Below are positions 1 through 11,463 of a stretch of DNA of 64,000 bases, one piece after another; the first letter of the stretch is position 1; every line of letters starts with the position of its first letter. The stretch covers positions 99,324,368-99,388,367 of the forward strand of contig OZ026516.1 in assembly GCA_964019695.1 (NCBI GenBank). The letters run 5' to 3'. Both the position numbers and the translations under genes were made by a program. Under the pieces are notes generated by a model. It saw only the letters and a list, made by a program, of their open reading frames with translations. It was not told the DNA's origin and made no database searches. The DNA comes from Loripinus fragilis (lineage: Eukaryota > Mollusca > Bivalvia > Lucinida > Lucinidae).

Positions 1-1325
1 GAAACATTTCAAGATTTGATTGAGACAGACAGTCACGAATGGGCGACTATTATTTGTCTTTTCACGCACTCGGAAAAGTTAAAACCAATGGACCATGCGC
101 TTCTCAAATTTGCATAGGCGTAATTATTGTCCTGTCAATAAAGACTCAGTCGCTGTGCGACGTTCTGATTGGTCGAGAGCTAAATGAGATCACGCCTACT
201 GCAAACGGACGACTGGACATTTTATTACAAAGCCTGGGGCATCGGATTAGCGGCGATCTTCTGATCTTTTGTGGCGGAAGCCAAATTTGGACTCCCGCTG
301 TCGTCATCAGGTGTTTTTAGGGAGTTTGAGACGCGTCAGCAGAAAAAAAAAATTGGCGTAAATTAGAATCCCCAGCAGGAAAAGTACGCGTACAAAACCA
401 AAAGTTGGCGTAAAAATACGCCTAATTCGGCGTTTCCGAGAACTCTGGTACTCTTGCGTTAGCTTGCTACTTTTGGCGGGAAACTTGTCACGTGTGCACA
501 TGATCAGAATAACAATTGTCCGCCATGTTGGAAAAGTCCATTTTCAGTCTGATTATGACATTTTGGGACATGACAAAGCTTCCTTTCCGAAAATTGGATT
601 GATATAGTGTAATATGGGTGGGGGTATGTGATTGTTAAAGATTTCTGTCAAGTAAGTATCTCATTTTCTTTGGCATGCTATATTAAATTGAAATCAAAGC
701 ATTCTTGGAAATCGACTTTCATTTTCTGAAATAGGTCATTACTCGTTATAAATTAATAGAAAATAGGGGGCGCTACAATGCACAATAATACAGAAACGAG
801 ACTGCTGCGAGCGTACCAACATTGAGTAAGTTAACAGAATCGATAACTTTAACAATTTTGCGCTGATTTTCAAAATTCAAACACCTACTTGTTTCTTATA
901 TTGTCCAAAATCCACTGTTAATGTTATTCTTATAATGTACTGAGTTTTTGAAAAAGCGCTGACATCCCTTTCCAAGTCATGGGGAGTATAACCAGTACCG
1001 GGTTTTATTATAATATCTTCTCAACGTTTTAATAAGTTCGTCTCATCAATTTAACATCCGAAATTTATCGCAAAAACGTCATCACCCCTAACTCGTGAAA
1101 AGCATGCAAAATGGCTGCGATGTGCCGAAAAACAACAACAACATATTATTATTACAGTTCGCATTGATCGTGTCACAAAAACGAAGTCAATGGTAACATT
1201 TTTATAACTTTGGTTGTGTATGTAAAACACATGAAGAAGTCTGAATGGTTGGATTGTCAAGGAAACGAGTATTTTCCCAAAACAAAAGGGGACTCCATCA
1301 CTGGTCAAGATAGAGAACAAAAACA
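1..1325. other. Unassigned AT-rich sequence
   Basis: I see no supportable gene, RNA or repeat boundary here. The open frames are short (93 aa or less) and show no recognisable domain, and opposite-strand frames overlap one another, as expected by chance. Parts could belong to old diverged repeats. Confidence 0.5.
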
Positions 1326-1372
1326 CTGCGACTTTAGATTCAGCCAGATCGAAAAAAAATCTAAAGTCGCAG
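1326..1372. repeat. Perfect 15-bp hairpin
   Basis: CTGCGACTTTAGATT at 1326-1340 is repeated as its exact reverse complement at 1358-1372, with a 17-nt loop. I see no larger element around it. It could be the core of a degraded miniature element or a transcribed stem-loop. Confidence 0.6.
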
Positions 1373-1745
1373 TTCTGCAACTACGCCCTACCCTGCGACC
1401 TTGTTCAGGCACTGAAAATAGGTTTTATAATGGTAAAGTGTAGTAATGAAATTGTCCTTCTAGGCTGTGCTTTACAATTGTGTCTCAAAGGTTCTTCTGT
1501 CAAAGGATACAGAATCTTGATGTTGCACTGTTCTGTAGCAAATCCCACTGTGTGCTTGCCAAAAGCGGACAGTATGGTCATATCCGGCAGTGGCAAGTAT
1601 CACCGGATCACCACCTGCATCACTCGTGCTCATTCTTTATAGCTAACAAGAATTTGGCTGCATGAACACATCAAAAACTCGAAATAAGCAAGAAATAAGA
1701 AAAAAATAGATGGTTTTCATCAAAATGAACACTTCCGGTTTTATT
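1373..1745. other. Unassigned sequence
   Basis: Short overlapping frames of 60-70 aa on both strands show no recognisable domain. I see nothing else. Confidence 0.45.
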
Positions 1746-2198
1746 CGGGGGCAGACTTGATTTAGCTGTTCTCTTTACTCCTTCCACTCTGAACAGGCAG
1801 AACAGAAATCAAGTGCGCTGGAACACCTGTGCTGGCGTACGCCGGAGTACTCCATCTTCCAAGGTGGTGCAGACAGAACAGTCACGTGACCTGTTCCAAA
1901 ATAAAATGGCGGAACACTGCCTACACTGTACTGAGATATTTTTCAGTCTTTCCAGATAGGTTCTGATAATTATTCATATTGAAAAAATATAGTCATGAGT
2001 AAAAGGGATTAAAAGCACATGTATTTTGTCATTCTTTTTTCTTCTTCTTGGCAATCGGATTGTGTTATTTTTTCACAATTCAAACAGTTATCGCTTGATT
2101 TACTCCGGAGTACTCCAAGGTGCCCAGTTTTGCTTGTTTTAGATGGCTGTTCTGGCGTACTCCGCGTACTCTAAAATTGCTAAATCAAGTCCGCCCCG
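1746..2198. mobile_element. Miniature inverted-repeat element, about 450 bp
   Basis: The left end reads GGGGGCAGACTTGATTTAGC, and the right end at 2179-2198 reads GCTAAATCAAGTCCGCCCCG, its near-exact reverse complement. Inside, the motif GGAGTACTCC and related GGCGTACTCCG stretches recur as subterminal repeats. There is no transposase frame, so this looks like a nonautonomous DNA element. I could not identify a clean target-site duplication. Confidence 0.65.
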
Positions 2199-2513
2199 GA
2201 TTTCCTCTAATTTGCGTCAAGCTTCAGCTTCCAACACACTCTCTCGCCTATTATATTGTCTACGCCCACTATGTAGTTACGTAGGCTCGTCGTTGCCTTG
2301 TCATCTTGCACATGGTTGTGCTGAGCACAACAATCGTTTTATATGGGTTAACATAATACTGTATCACCACAAAGCTCCTAATGTCTGAAAACAGCATAAC
2401 AACAATTAAGCATATATTGTGCATTTTGGCACAGCATTGGAATATGCCATCTTTTTTGGAGCTTGGTAACAGCTCTGGGAGTATTCATGGTATATCATAA
2501 ATCAAACACTTAA

Positions 2514-2622
2514 AACATACAATGTACTGAAATCGAGAGAAGCCAAACAAAAAAAAATGACATACATATCATTCAGTTGTACATTTTGGCTCGACTTCTC
2601 TGGATTTTAGTACATCGTATAG
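2514..2622. mobile_element. Small inverted-repeat element (about 105 bp)
   Basis: The left arm ATACAATGTACTGAAATC, followed by GAGAGAAG, is mirrored on the right by CTTCTCTGGATTTTAGTACATCGTAT with a few mismatches. The centre is short and A/T-rich. It is a foldback-like miniature element, or a hairpin precursor if transcribed. No coding capacity. Confidence 0.55.
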
Positions 2623-3209
2623 GTACATGTATATCATTCGGTGTTTATGTATGCAACCACACGAAGTAAAGCCATTAAACATACATGTACGCGCATGTAT
2701 GTTTCCATATCGCTATCAACCTGTTCGGTCGTCCAAACTGATTCCGCACGTGGTCATTAGAGATAATTTCCTTATTATCTGTATCATTCTAGATAAGATG
2801 CTGTTGCTGAAACTATAGAGTCCTATTCTTTGTTTTATCGCCTTTTTATATCTCGATTTGTACTTACAGGGAGATGATACATCGATAAGTTAGTGATCTT
2901 TCATGATAACTAAAATCCAAATACCTCTCTAAATGCATACACTAGCTGAAAAAAATGTTGTTTTTAATCAAAGCAAATCTGTCTCAGTTAATAAAGATCA
3001 ATATAAACCAAATTGCAGCTGTCATTTTATTTTAACAAGGATTTACTTATATGCTCTGGGTACATCAACTCCCATATTCATATAACTTACAAAGATGCCC
3101 ACTACATCAACACAACATATGCAAAGTAATCTGTTTGAAAAACGAAATTGAACAGTGTAAATCTCCAAGGGATTGTTCGTATGTTTTTTTTAAATGAGCT
3201 GGATTAAAC
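2623..3209. other. Unassigned AT-rich sequence
   Basis: I recognise no gene, repeat boundary or RNA here. A 63-aa frame at 2627-2818 has no recognisable features. Confidence 0.5.
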
Positions 3210-3566
3210 ATAGGTAACGTAATTCACAAGTAGGTAGCGTAATTCACATTCTACAAAAACCCAGATTAGTCCAATCAAAGGGCCAAAGGCAACAAATCGA
3301 CGGTGATTATAAGTTTCTGACTTGTTGTTCAATTGTTATTTGCTCTTTTTCAAACCATTTTTATCTCGTTGCTGCTACCACTGGAGGTTCGTTGTTGAGT
3401 TTATGTGTATACTTTGAAATTGGCACTCTCGCTTTTGCATCCTTGTCCATTCCAGTTGCACAGTGACGTCATAATTTTCTCATGACTTACTATGTTCAAT
3501 AGAATATGTTTCTACGCAGGAAATTAGACCAGAGTATAAGGCATGTGAATTACGTTACCGACCTAC
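3210..3566. mobile_element. Inverted-repeat element with doubled left end
   Basis: At the left, two near-identical copies of TAGGTAACGTAATTCACA and TAGGTAGCGTAATTCACA lie about 20 bp apart. At the right, ATGTGAATTACGTTACC followed by GACCTAC is their reverse complement. The body of about 350 bp has no transposase frame. I read it as a nonautonomous DNA element with a repeated terminal motif. Confidence 0.6.
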
Positions 3567-4033
3567 TGTGTTCTTTATACAAGAATACAATTTATCATTT
3601 CCAATACCATAGAAGCATGTCATAATGATTTTTAATATTCATCATCTACTGTTTCAAAACCAATCATTTTTTTCTGGTAAACTCTTCAAATTCGATGGAT
3701 ATAATTAAAACAATAATTGCATTCAGATATTTACAATTGAATTCCACTGTCAATTCATAACAAAATTACTTAGACCATAATGAGAAGCAAAAAAAGTGAT
3801 TTAAATTCTACATTAAAGACTTATTTGACCAACAAGAGATCCAAGTAGAAGTGCATGCTAGAAAAGCTCTTATATTTCAGTCTTGTAAGAAATTTGGTAT
3901 GTACAAGTATACTTCATCGCAGTAATGTAGTTCACAATCAAATTCAGCGGTGCTCTTTGTTAGGCTGATTGAATTGAAATTTTTGGATGCGTACTTTTTT
4001 AGACATCATTATCTTTTTGATCTATACCAATAA

Positions 4034-6479
4034 GGCCCCATTCACAACCACAGAATTTACACCTGTAAGTATTTTGCTTCATGGAGCAAATATACACAGG
4101 TAAGTAAAAGTATATTTACTCTGCGTTCACATGCTAATAGTGTCTGCATGAATATTTTAAAAGGTACACGCACTTGATGTACAGCAGACATGAACAGACT
4201 GTTGATGACTGCTGCCATGTTATTTGTGCACTGGTCTTGCACTAAGGTTGTCTCATAAAAAAACTATTGGGACGAAAGAGCAATCTCATGAGTGGTGGAC
4301 TGATGCCGTTAAAGTGGCATTAACTTATGATCAATGGTACAGAATAAAGGAAATTGTATTAAAAAACTAAAATTCATGAACTGTTCTGAACCAGTTACCT
4401 ATGTTTGTTCTATAATTCTTGCCCAACACATTTTTATAATTTGTTATTACTCTGAAAGTGTTCTTGAAATAGTCTAGAACATTTTACAACAATTCAAAAA
4501 CCAGTAGGTTCTACAAATGTTCATTATAATGTTCTAGTACATTTTAAGAACTTTTAAAGGAAAGAATTTCTAAAAAGTGATTGAAATTAAGTTCTAGAAC
4601 ATTTATCTCACTATTTTAGAACTAGTGAATTGTACGAATTGGCGTATAGTTTTCAAGAACATTTTGGAGTTTTTCAAGGGCAAAATGAATTTACATCTAC
4701 ACTTCAAATTATGTTCTAGAACTTATATAGTACTTTAGCAAGTTCTACAGATGTTCAAAGTTTATTCTGGAATATGTTTAGAACATATCACGAACAAGCA
4801 TGTCATAACCAGATTGATGATGGGTAAACATAGCTACCAGAATTTGAGGGATTATGAAGGCTCTTCAAAACATTTATGCGGCAATTACTATATGGCAAAT
4901 ATGATAGTATTATTGTCTGAGACAGTGAGTAGAGTTGAGGCACAGTTTCTAAGGTTTTAAAGGGTTGCTGGTGTGTTTTTCTTCGAAAAAATTTGAAATC
5001 AGTGTGGTAACTTGGTGGCAATAACTGACAGCATTCATGCCTTTGTTTTCTTCAATAGTTATGTTTCTTCAGTTAATGTCTGTTTATTTATGTGTTACCA
5101 GCTTGAACATGGAAGACACTTTGGGATTACGTTTTTGGGTTTAATGCCATGTCAACAGTATTTCAGATATATAAAGGTGACATATCATAGAATTGTACTT
5201 CCTGTACGAGGTGCTGGTGCTAAATAAAATGTGCCTTGCTCAATTGCATTCCTGACCATGGATATTACCATAGCAACGGGAATCAATCCTGGTGCACCTG
5301 GTTTGAATTTTTTTAGAATGGTTTCAGAACAAAATCAGAAATGTTGGAATTATTTGTTCTAGAACTGTTTCTGAACAAACCTTTTTATATGGAGCAGCTC
5401 TAGAAAAGTTCTTAATGCTTGCTCTAGAACAATTCTAGAACAAACTATTAGAATATTTCTGAAATTATCCTACAACCATTCTAAATATCTACTAGAAAAA
5501 TACTGGGATACTTATAGAATGTTATATGTGACTTTTTTTTGAGGGGGGGGGGGGGGAGGGGGGTATGGGAGGTGTTCTACAATTGTTCCAGAAAAGTACA
5601 GTTTTATTAGAAATGTTGTTGATCAAACCACTAGAACATTTATGGAATTGTTGTGAAACTTTTCTTAAATATTCTAGTATAATTAAGGGACATTTATAGA
5701 GCGTTATATTACCTATATTTTGGAGAGGTGTTCTACAGTTGTTCTAGAAAAATAAAAGGTTTGTTCTATAATAGCTCTAACCAAACATTTAAACATTTCT
5801 AGAACTATTCTAAAGCCATTCTAAAATGCTGTATTATAATTCAGGAACATTTATAGAACGTTATATTAGGACATTTTTATAAGAGGTATTTTACAATAAT
5901 TCCAGAAATGTTCTAAGGTTTGTTCTAGAACTATTTTCGAACAATTCTTTAGAGTTATTTTGGAACTGTTCCAGAAGAATTCTAAAGGTATGTTCTAGAA
6001 CTTTTCTAACTCTAGAATTTTTCTAGAACAAATCTTAAGACCTTCACTAGAACAATTGTAAAACAAAATATTGTTCCATATAACGTTCTACAACAGTCCC
6101 ATAAACATTCAAGAACATATCTACAACAGTTTTAGAGTAGTTCTAGAACGCTGTTCTATAAAATTCTAGAGCTATTTTAGAATAGTTCAAAACCATTTTA
6201 CAGGGGCGCCGAAATATTCAAGAAGCATCAATTTGCTTACTTTTGTAAATCTGAGGTCTGTTCGCATGACATACTTTGCTCATGGAGTATAATTACTTAT
6301 CAGTAAATATACTTTTGCATGACCTCCAGAGGTGGTGCAAATATACTTTTACTTACCCCAGTTTACTCCAGGAGTATTTATACTCACGTAAGTAATTGCG
6401 TTCACATGACACCGTAAGTAAAATTTCTTACATAAGTTACTTTACTTACGTAAGTAAATGTGTGCATGTGAATGGGGCC
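4034..6479. mobile_element. 2.4-kb nonautonomous TIR element with TAA duplications
   Basis: The ends are GGCCCCATTCACA at 4034 and TGTGAATGGGGCC at 6479, exact reverse complements, each flanked by TAA (4031-4033 and 6480-6482). The subterminal 200-300 bp on both sides are packed with ACTTAC/GTAAGT motifs in both orientations. The interior (about 4380-4780 and 5330-6200) is an irregular array rich in TTCTAGAAC. I find no transposase frame, so the element is presumably mobilised in trans. A 3-bp TAA/TTA duplication and GGC-start ends fit the PIF/Harbinger superfamily; that placement is inference. A run of G's lies at about 5541-5565. Confidence 0.75.
4380..6190. repeat. Irregular array of TTCTAGAA motifs
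   Basis: The octamer TTCTAGAA occurs exactly at about 4592, 4714, 5357, 5433, 5742, 5797, 5923, 5993, 6021 and 6141, with many one-mismatch variants between. Spacing is irregular and the motif is itself palindromic. Formally it matches the TTCnnGAA half-site pair of heat-shock elements, but it is also what an old AT-rich microsatellite-like expansion would leave. About 550 bp (4780-5330) interrupt the array. Confidence 0.7.
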
Positions 6480-6482
6480 TAA

Positions 6483-7799
6483 GTAAAAAAATAACATAAA
6501 AATGAAAATCTAAGCCAAAAAAAATGTGGGACAAAAATCGACTACAATTGGTGAACTTAACTCGTTTTGGTTGTCCAATGTCTAGCCGGAGCTCAACTAT
6601 CAATGTCTAGCGCGACTTCGCACACATGTTGAAATCAACTTTTTTGTATGATGTTGTTTGGACTGAAAACAAAAAGGAAACAAGACACACATCAACTTAC
6701 ACAATGAAACGAATGCCTAAATGTATCAAACATTGTTTATTTCCTACTAAGTGGTAATTTTGTTCGTTGATGAAATTAACTTCAATTGCCATTAAGCGAA
6801 CAGGTCAAATAATGGATCTTTTATAATTTTCAAATATTTTTGGGCTCTGATTAAATATTCCTACTGCCTACCACGTATGGAGGGCAGCCTTTTTCAGGCT
6901 GAGTGGTGTCACACAACCCTTTAAAGCTAATCAAGTGTGTATAAAAAGAAAAACTAGTTTGCTGCTACTCATTTCAACTTTATTTGCAAGTTTATTGTTT
7001 CTTCTGTTACAAAGTGTTGATTTTGGGGGAACAAATCTGTACAATTTGCGATGGAAATGGAAATTTTATTCAATTTGGCTTTTTAAAATTTACAGGAACG
7101 GTTAATTAAATGTTCAAAATGATAGCCTTCATTGGCGAATAGAAGTCAGAATTTTGATTTTCGGATTGTTATAACTTTCTTATTTTACATCCGATTCTGA
7201 TCAGGCTTGCGACAGATTGCATTGCTTAAGAATAGCTTGCATTTCAAATCAACCTTTTCATGGTTGCCGTCCCCATTAATACGTTGCAGATTTTTTTTGT
7301 AGTGATGGAATTAACAGTTAGACCGGGACGAATCTAGGGGTCTGCTGCGACAAATCTGGTCATTATTATTATTTTATTATTTATTTATTTTTTTATTTTT
7401 TTTTATATTTTTTTTTTTTTTTTTGGGGGGGGGGGGGGGGGTAAATAGCAGATGATATGGCCATGCATATTTAGCAAGCAAAAATGAGAGTACCCCACCA
7501 CCAACATTGTGATGAATGATTTGGTAATCAAAGATTTCACAAAAGCGTTTGACAAGTTTCTACAAATGAGGCTTTTATGCAAATCTGATAACTAAAGGAT
7601 AATATGGTCCGCAAACTAGTGGATCAACTCGTGGCTCTATGGGCGTAGCCAACAAGAAGCTTTAGATTAATCAAGCCTCAGGTCCCCACAGTGTTATTCG
7701 GTACATGTATCCTAGGGATCGGTCGTTGGTTTGATCATTTTACTCATTTGCATATATGAGCAAGCATACACAAATTTGGTTCATATCACACACATGTAA
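6483..7799. other. Unassigned sequence with a T/G homopolymer block
   Basis: I see no gene. The clear feature is a low-complexity block at about 7360-7441: TTA repeats, then a long T run, then about 18 G's. The homopolymer-rich composition recurs at 16.2, 16.6, 21 and 44.5 kb. Confidence 0.5.
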
Positions 7800-7995
7800 T
7801 ATTACACTTATATTGTGTATGTGCAGCTATCCGGTGGGAATATAGTCCTACATGTTGTACTTAGCCTTCATCTACGACCCTTCTCTGTTTATGTCAGCAG
7901 CAAAGGCTCTGGCGAGACTGTCCGAATGCGCAGACTCGTCTTAGCCTTGACTACTCGCCGATACGATAAATACCAACAACTCATGTGCTGGCCTA
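7800..7995. repeat. Dispersed repeat with central hairpin, copy 1
   Basis: This is about 190 bp related to copies at 27950-28165, 50565-50748 and 62690-62840. Shared landmarks in order are CAGCTATCCRGTG, a CATCTACRNCCTTCT stretch, the hairpin centred on AAGGCTCTGGCGAGACTG with GCGCAGACTCGTCTTAGCCTT, and a downstream AATACCAA motif near a TGTGCTGGCC end. No coding potential. The 61-aa frame here runs through the repeat and should be ignored. Confidence 0.6.
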
Positions 7996-8011
7996 AATGA
8001 TTCAGTACATA

Positions 8012-9351
8012 CGAGGGCGGGATCAAACGTAATGCAACCAATGATGTTATATGATAACTAAAGGTGGGATTGCATTTTTGTTTATTTCAAATTGTCAAAA
8101 TACCATCCCTTCACAGATACACAAATTTTCAAACTTTTAATCCTATCCTTGAAGACTTTCGCATAGTCTTTTAGGGGTATACCTCTAAGGAGGTTTAATA
8201 TGGAGACACCTAACTTTTAACGGGAGGTATATTTCTGCCAGCAAGATTTTTCTTGAGACGAGGGAAGAGAAAAAAGTCACAGGGGACTAGATCAGGGGAA
8301 TAGGGTGAATAATCTAGAATATAGACCTCCTGTTCTTTCCAAAAAACTACGCCACACTTCCGGCCTTGTGACTTGAGGCATTGTCATGTTACAAATAAAT
8401 ACCACAGATGCCTATCTTCGGTCAACATTTCTGGTAGAATTTCACAAATTTTCTAAGAACTATGTTCCTGTAAAACCTTGTATTCATTGACTTGCCTTTG
8501 GGTATAGAGACTTGTATTGCTAGTCCGTTAGGAGTGAAAAATATGGCATACATAGCCTTTTTTACACTGGTAATCCTTTTGGCAATACAAGGCCTTATTG
8601 CATTTTGGTAAGCCATACTCGATTACTTATTTTTCAATGCGGTTCGAAATAGTGCATCCAAGACTCATCATATGTTACTACATTCATAAATAATTTCTGA
8701 TCAAATCTTGGAAATCGTTTTAACAGTTTGTGCGCCGTCCTAACATGCGTGTATTATTTGCTCCTCATTGAGCAAATGTGGAGCCCACCAAGTGCTTTCC
8801 TTCTTCATTTTCAAATATTTCGCCAAAATCGTAGTGCAAATGCTTTTGAAATGCCAACCATGTCCGCAATCTGCTGAGAAGTATATCTTTGCGTCTGATT
8901 TTACCTATATAGTTTTTTTTTATAACAATCTTTGGACTACTTGCAGATTTAGATCTACAATATTTTGGAGCACTTGTAACAGACCCTACGCTTGCACTGA
9001 AATCCCTAACCTGTCTGCAAACTGTGGAAAATGACATTGAATGACTTACATAAACCGTACATATGTCTGCATAAATGTCCGTTGAACCTCTGCTAAGAAA
9101 TGCGCGAGTCTTTATGTCAGACCCGATTTCGATCTCATTTTCAACGCTTCTCCTAATCATTTTGCTTAATCGCCTATGAATAGGGTTTGTGCAAAAGTAA
9201 ATTTCACGAGAGATATTGTGTCTACATGTGCAGTTGATACATCGATAGAAAGGTGAGAGAATGGAGAACACATACAAGGCGTGAGTTTTATCTTCCCGCA
9301 AACAGTTGCGGTGAAAATTAGCCAGTGGCATTACTTTTGATCCCATCCTCG
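8012..9351 (-). mobile_element. Mariner-like transposon, complete ends, decayed transposase
   Basis: The element is 1340 bp, the usual mariner length, flanked by TA on both sides (8010-8011 and 9352-9353). The 24-bp terminal inverted repeats (8012-8035 and 9328-9351) match at 21 positions and begin CGAGG, as in many mariners. The transposase runs on the minus strand and is broken by stops and frameshifts. The internal organisation (N-terminal helix-turn-helix side at high coordinates, catalytic core at low coordinates) is intact enough to place the family. Confidence 0.88.
8230..9310 (-). pseudogene. Mariner transposase relic
   Basis: The upstream part (about 8765-9080 on the minus strand) reads like a mariner N-terminal region, including the stretch SASSPKIV. 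The central part at 8422-8616 contains FFTPNGLAIQVSIPKGKS, a typical mariner core segment before the second catalytic aspartate. The HDN motif of that aspartate lies at 8380-8388, followed by SHKA. The third aspartate is in a SPDLVPCDFF-like stretch near 8270-8300. The interval between the two aspartates is about 92 nt instead of the roughly 105 expected for a DD34D enzyme, and several in-frame stops intervene. The protein cannot be made intact. Confidence 0.85.
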
Positions 9352-9478
9352 TATTTATGTTAGCCTATTCATAAACGATGGAGTCCTATATTTGACCAAT
9401 TATTCATTGCAGGACTGTCCTATCTTTGCCAGAAATCATCAACAGAATGGGATGATGGAAGACAATGACACTCTTTAA

Positions 9479-9687
9479 CTCTTAAAGCGCCGAGAAAAAA
9501 TGCATCTGAAAATATCGTCTGCTAAAGTCGTCTGCTGCAAATAATTGTCTAACATTACTGACTAATTGAACTATAGAAGCAAACAGAATGTACCAGATGG
9601 GTGTACACTGTTTATCATAGAGGCTTCTAAAACTTTTCAGCAGACGACAAACGCAGACGACTTTTGTTGTGATTGATACTTTAAGGG
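9479..9687. mobile_element. TTAA-flanked miniature element (family H1), copy 1
   Basis: TTAA lies on both sides (9475-9478 and 9688-9691). The ends are related to CCCTTAAAGCGCC and its reverse complement, followed inside by repeated GTCGTCTGCTG/CAGCAGACGAC motifs. The central palindrome seen in copy 2 is degenerate here. The TTAA duplication and CCC-start ends resemble piggyBac-type elements; no transposase is present. Confidence 0.75.
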
Positions 9688-9930
9688 TTAAGGGTGAATC
9701 CGCACCAGCAGCATAAACAGGCCCTTTAGGATTATACCTTGCACCTTAACACTACGGAAAATGTTCTTTCGGATCTTTACCAAAGCATAATCTTCACGAA
9801 GGACATGTACTTGGGTCAAAATAGTTCTGAAATTAAACTGAAGCTGTAAAAGACCCAATGTTTAAATTGGGTATCAGTATAAAGCCCCCATTTGGAGTCA
9901 TTCCGCTAAAACTCAGAATTATCCAATTAA

Positions 9931-10168
9931 CCCCTAAAGCGCCAAGAAAAAATGCATCTGAAAATGTCGTCTGCTGAAGTCGTCTGCTGCAAAGAATTGA
10001 CTGACATTCAGATGAATTAAGTACAGGAGCAAACAGCGTGGACCCAGAACAGACTGCTCCTATAGGAGCAGTCTGATCTGGGTCCACACTGTTTACCATA
10101 GAGGCTTCTTAAACCTTTCAGCAGACGAGAAAAGCAGACGACTTTTGTTGCGATTGGTGCATTAAGGG
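9931..10168. mobile_element. TTAA-flanked miniature element (family H1), copy 2, with central hairpin
   Basis: Flanking TTAA lies at 9927-9930 and 10169-10172. The ends read CCCCTAAAGCGCCAA and GGTGCATTAAGGG. The centre (10040-10085) is a 46-nt palindrome starting GGACCCAGAACAGACTGCTCC and folding back with one mismatch. Subterminal GTCGTCTGCTG motifs face each other. It is the best-preserved of five copies in this window. The structure fits a piggyBac-like nonautonomous element; that assignment rests only on the TTAA and the termini. Confidence 0.8.
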
Positions 10169-10172
10169 TTAA

Positions 10173-10448
10173 GATACATTGGACGGCAGCCCGCTGGACC
10201 TGAAAGAGATGGCGTAACATAAACTGTGTCGGAGACATACACGATGACCGTGAATGGTCATCTTTTGAGGTATATACCTCTTCTTCCGTCACATCCACAA
10301 GATTCATTGAAGTACGGTTGCTATTTTCTTTGACCACTACATATAGTTTTACACAAGCCATTTCATGGTGCAGGTCCAAATATTGTAGGTGCCAGGCATA
10401 ATTCGATGCCGTGAAGAGCGTTTTTTTTCCACATGGAAAGAGTGCCAA
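10173..10448 (-). other. Open frame of unknown origin (about 90 codons outside the repeat)
   Basis: A minus-strand frame starts at ATG 10448 and runs into the neighbouring H1 element, so only the first roughly 90 codons (10173-10448) are non-repeat. They include the segment NLVDVTEEEVYTSKDDHSRS, which has a protein-like mix of residues, but I recognise no family. A TCTTTCAG acceptor-like site occurs inside on the coding strand. It could be a broken exon or chance. The last 50 residues are element sequence and should not be counted. Confidence 0.2.
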
Positions 10449-10613
10449 TATCGAAAGCCTTGTTTTAATAACGTGACAGTCAATGGCATTTTCCTATTGT
10501 AATAGTTACCCAAACCACAGGTGGCTCTCTTTAAGCATTTGGATCGAGGACCACGGACCCAATATGATCTGTGCTTTATCCCATATAAGCCTAGCGCCCA
10601 TTTTATTGGACAG

Positions 10614-10682
10614 CAACAAACAGTGCAGAAACAGATAAGACGCTGCAGAACGAGGCGTCTATTCAGTTCTGCACTGTTTGCT
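10614..10682. repeat. Hairpin module (GCAAACAGTGCAGA type)
   Basis: The outer arms AACAAACAGTGCAGAA and TTCTGCACTGTTTGCTT are reverse complements. The inner arms around AGACGCTGCAGAACG and GAGGCGTCT pair partly. It shares its outer arms with the modules at 12438, 27478, 35606 and 39412. Confidence 0.65.
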
Positions 10683-11022
10683 TCCTTTACGTACTCACAA
10701 AATTCAAATGGAAGTGTAAATTACTACCCGACAATCCTTAAATGGATTCGTCCAATTGATATGGGCGGGAAATCCCATTAGGCTTAAAAAGGTTATGATA
10801 GAAATGCATGCGTTTTAGTATGCATCCGTCAACTTCTTGTAAACAATTTAAAACAAATCTGGACAATGAGCGTTTTTCTTTGATAGAAAGTGAAGCACTC
10901 CTTGGCATAGTGATCGTATTTGATCGGAGTCAGTATTATAGAGAGACAGCCCCTTTGTACTTCAGTGGCCAGCTCTTGCTTGAGACCCAAAGGCATTGGA
11001 ATCCATCCTATCTGCTCCTTAA

Positions 11023-11388
11023 AGCTGCATACTCTGTAACTATGAACATTTTTCGAAAAAAATATTTTCTTTTTAAATCATTTGCAAAAGTAGAATAAAG
11101 TTATGTTGTCACAATAAATCTAATTTCTACAGTTGAAAACTGCATGAAAAAGTGAATTATCTTATAAAAACAGGTATATTTTCTCTTGTTTGTAATTATT
11201 TGCGTCCCTCCAGTAATTCTAGACATTTAATTTTTAACATAAATGCTGTTGTTTTGGCACTAATAATTTGTTAATTATTACGAAAAAGGTAAAATGTATA
11301 CCTGAATTTTAGTATTTTTACTGTGTTCTTGAAAAAAAGAAACATTATTTTTAAAATGAAAATATCAAAAGTTACAGATTATGCAGCT
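11023..11388. mobile_element. TTAA-flanked miniature element (family M2), copy 1
   Basis: The terminal inverted repeats are AGCTGCATACTCTGTAAC on the left and GTTACAGATTATGCAGCT on the right, with TTAA directly outside each (11019-11022, 11389-11392). A second copy at 48626-48992 aligns along its whole length. The interior is AT-rich and noncoding. The two copies differ by many substitutions but few indels, implying an old family. Confidence 0.82.
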
Positions 11389-11463
11389 TTAACCACCGGA
11401 TTCGTTGTGGTACCATGTATATTGAAAATAGATGTGCAATAGATATTTAGAGTGTGTGTGTTT

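Noticed and set aside
10017..10172. C-terminal 50 residues of the 143-aa minus-strand frame, and the similar end of the frame at 17896-18180
   Set aside because: Both are translations of the same H1 miniature element, in antiparallel copies.
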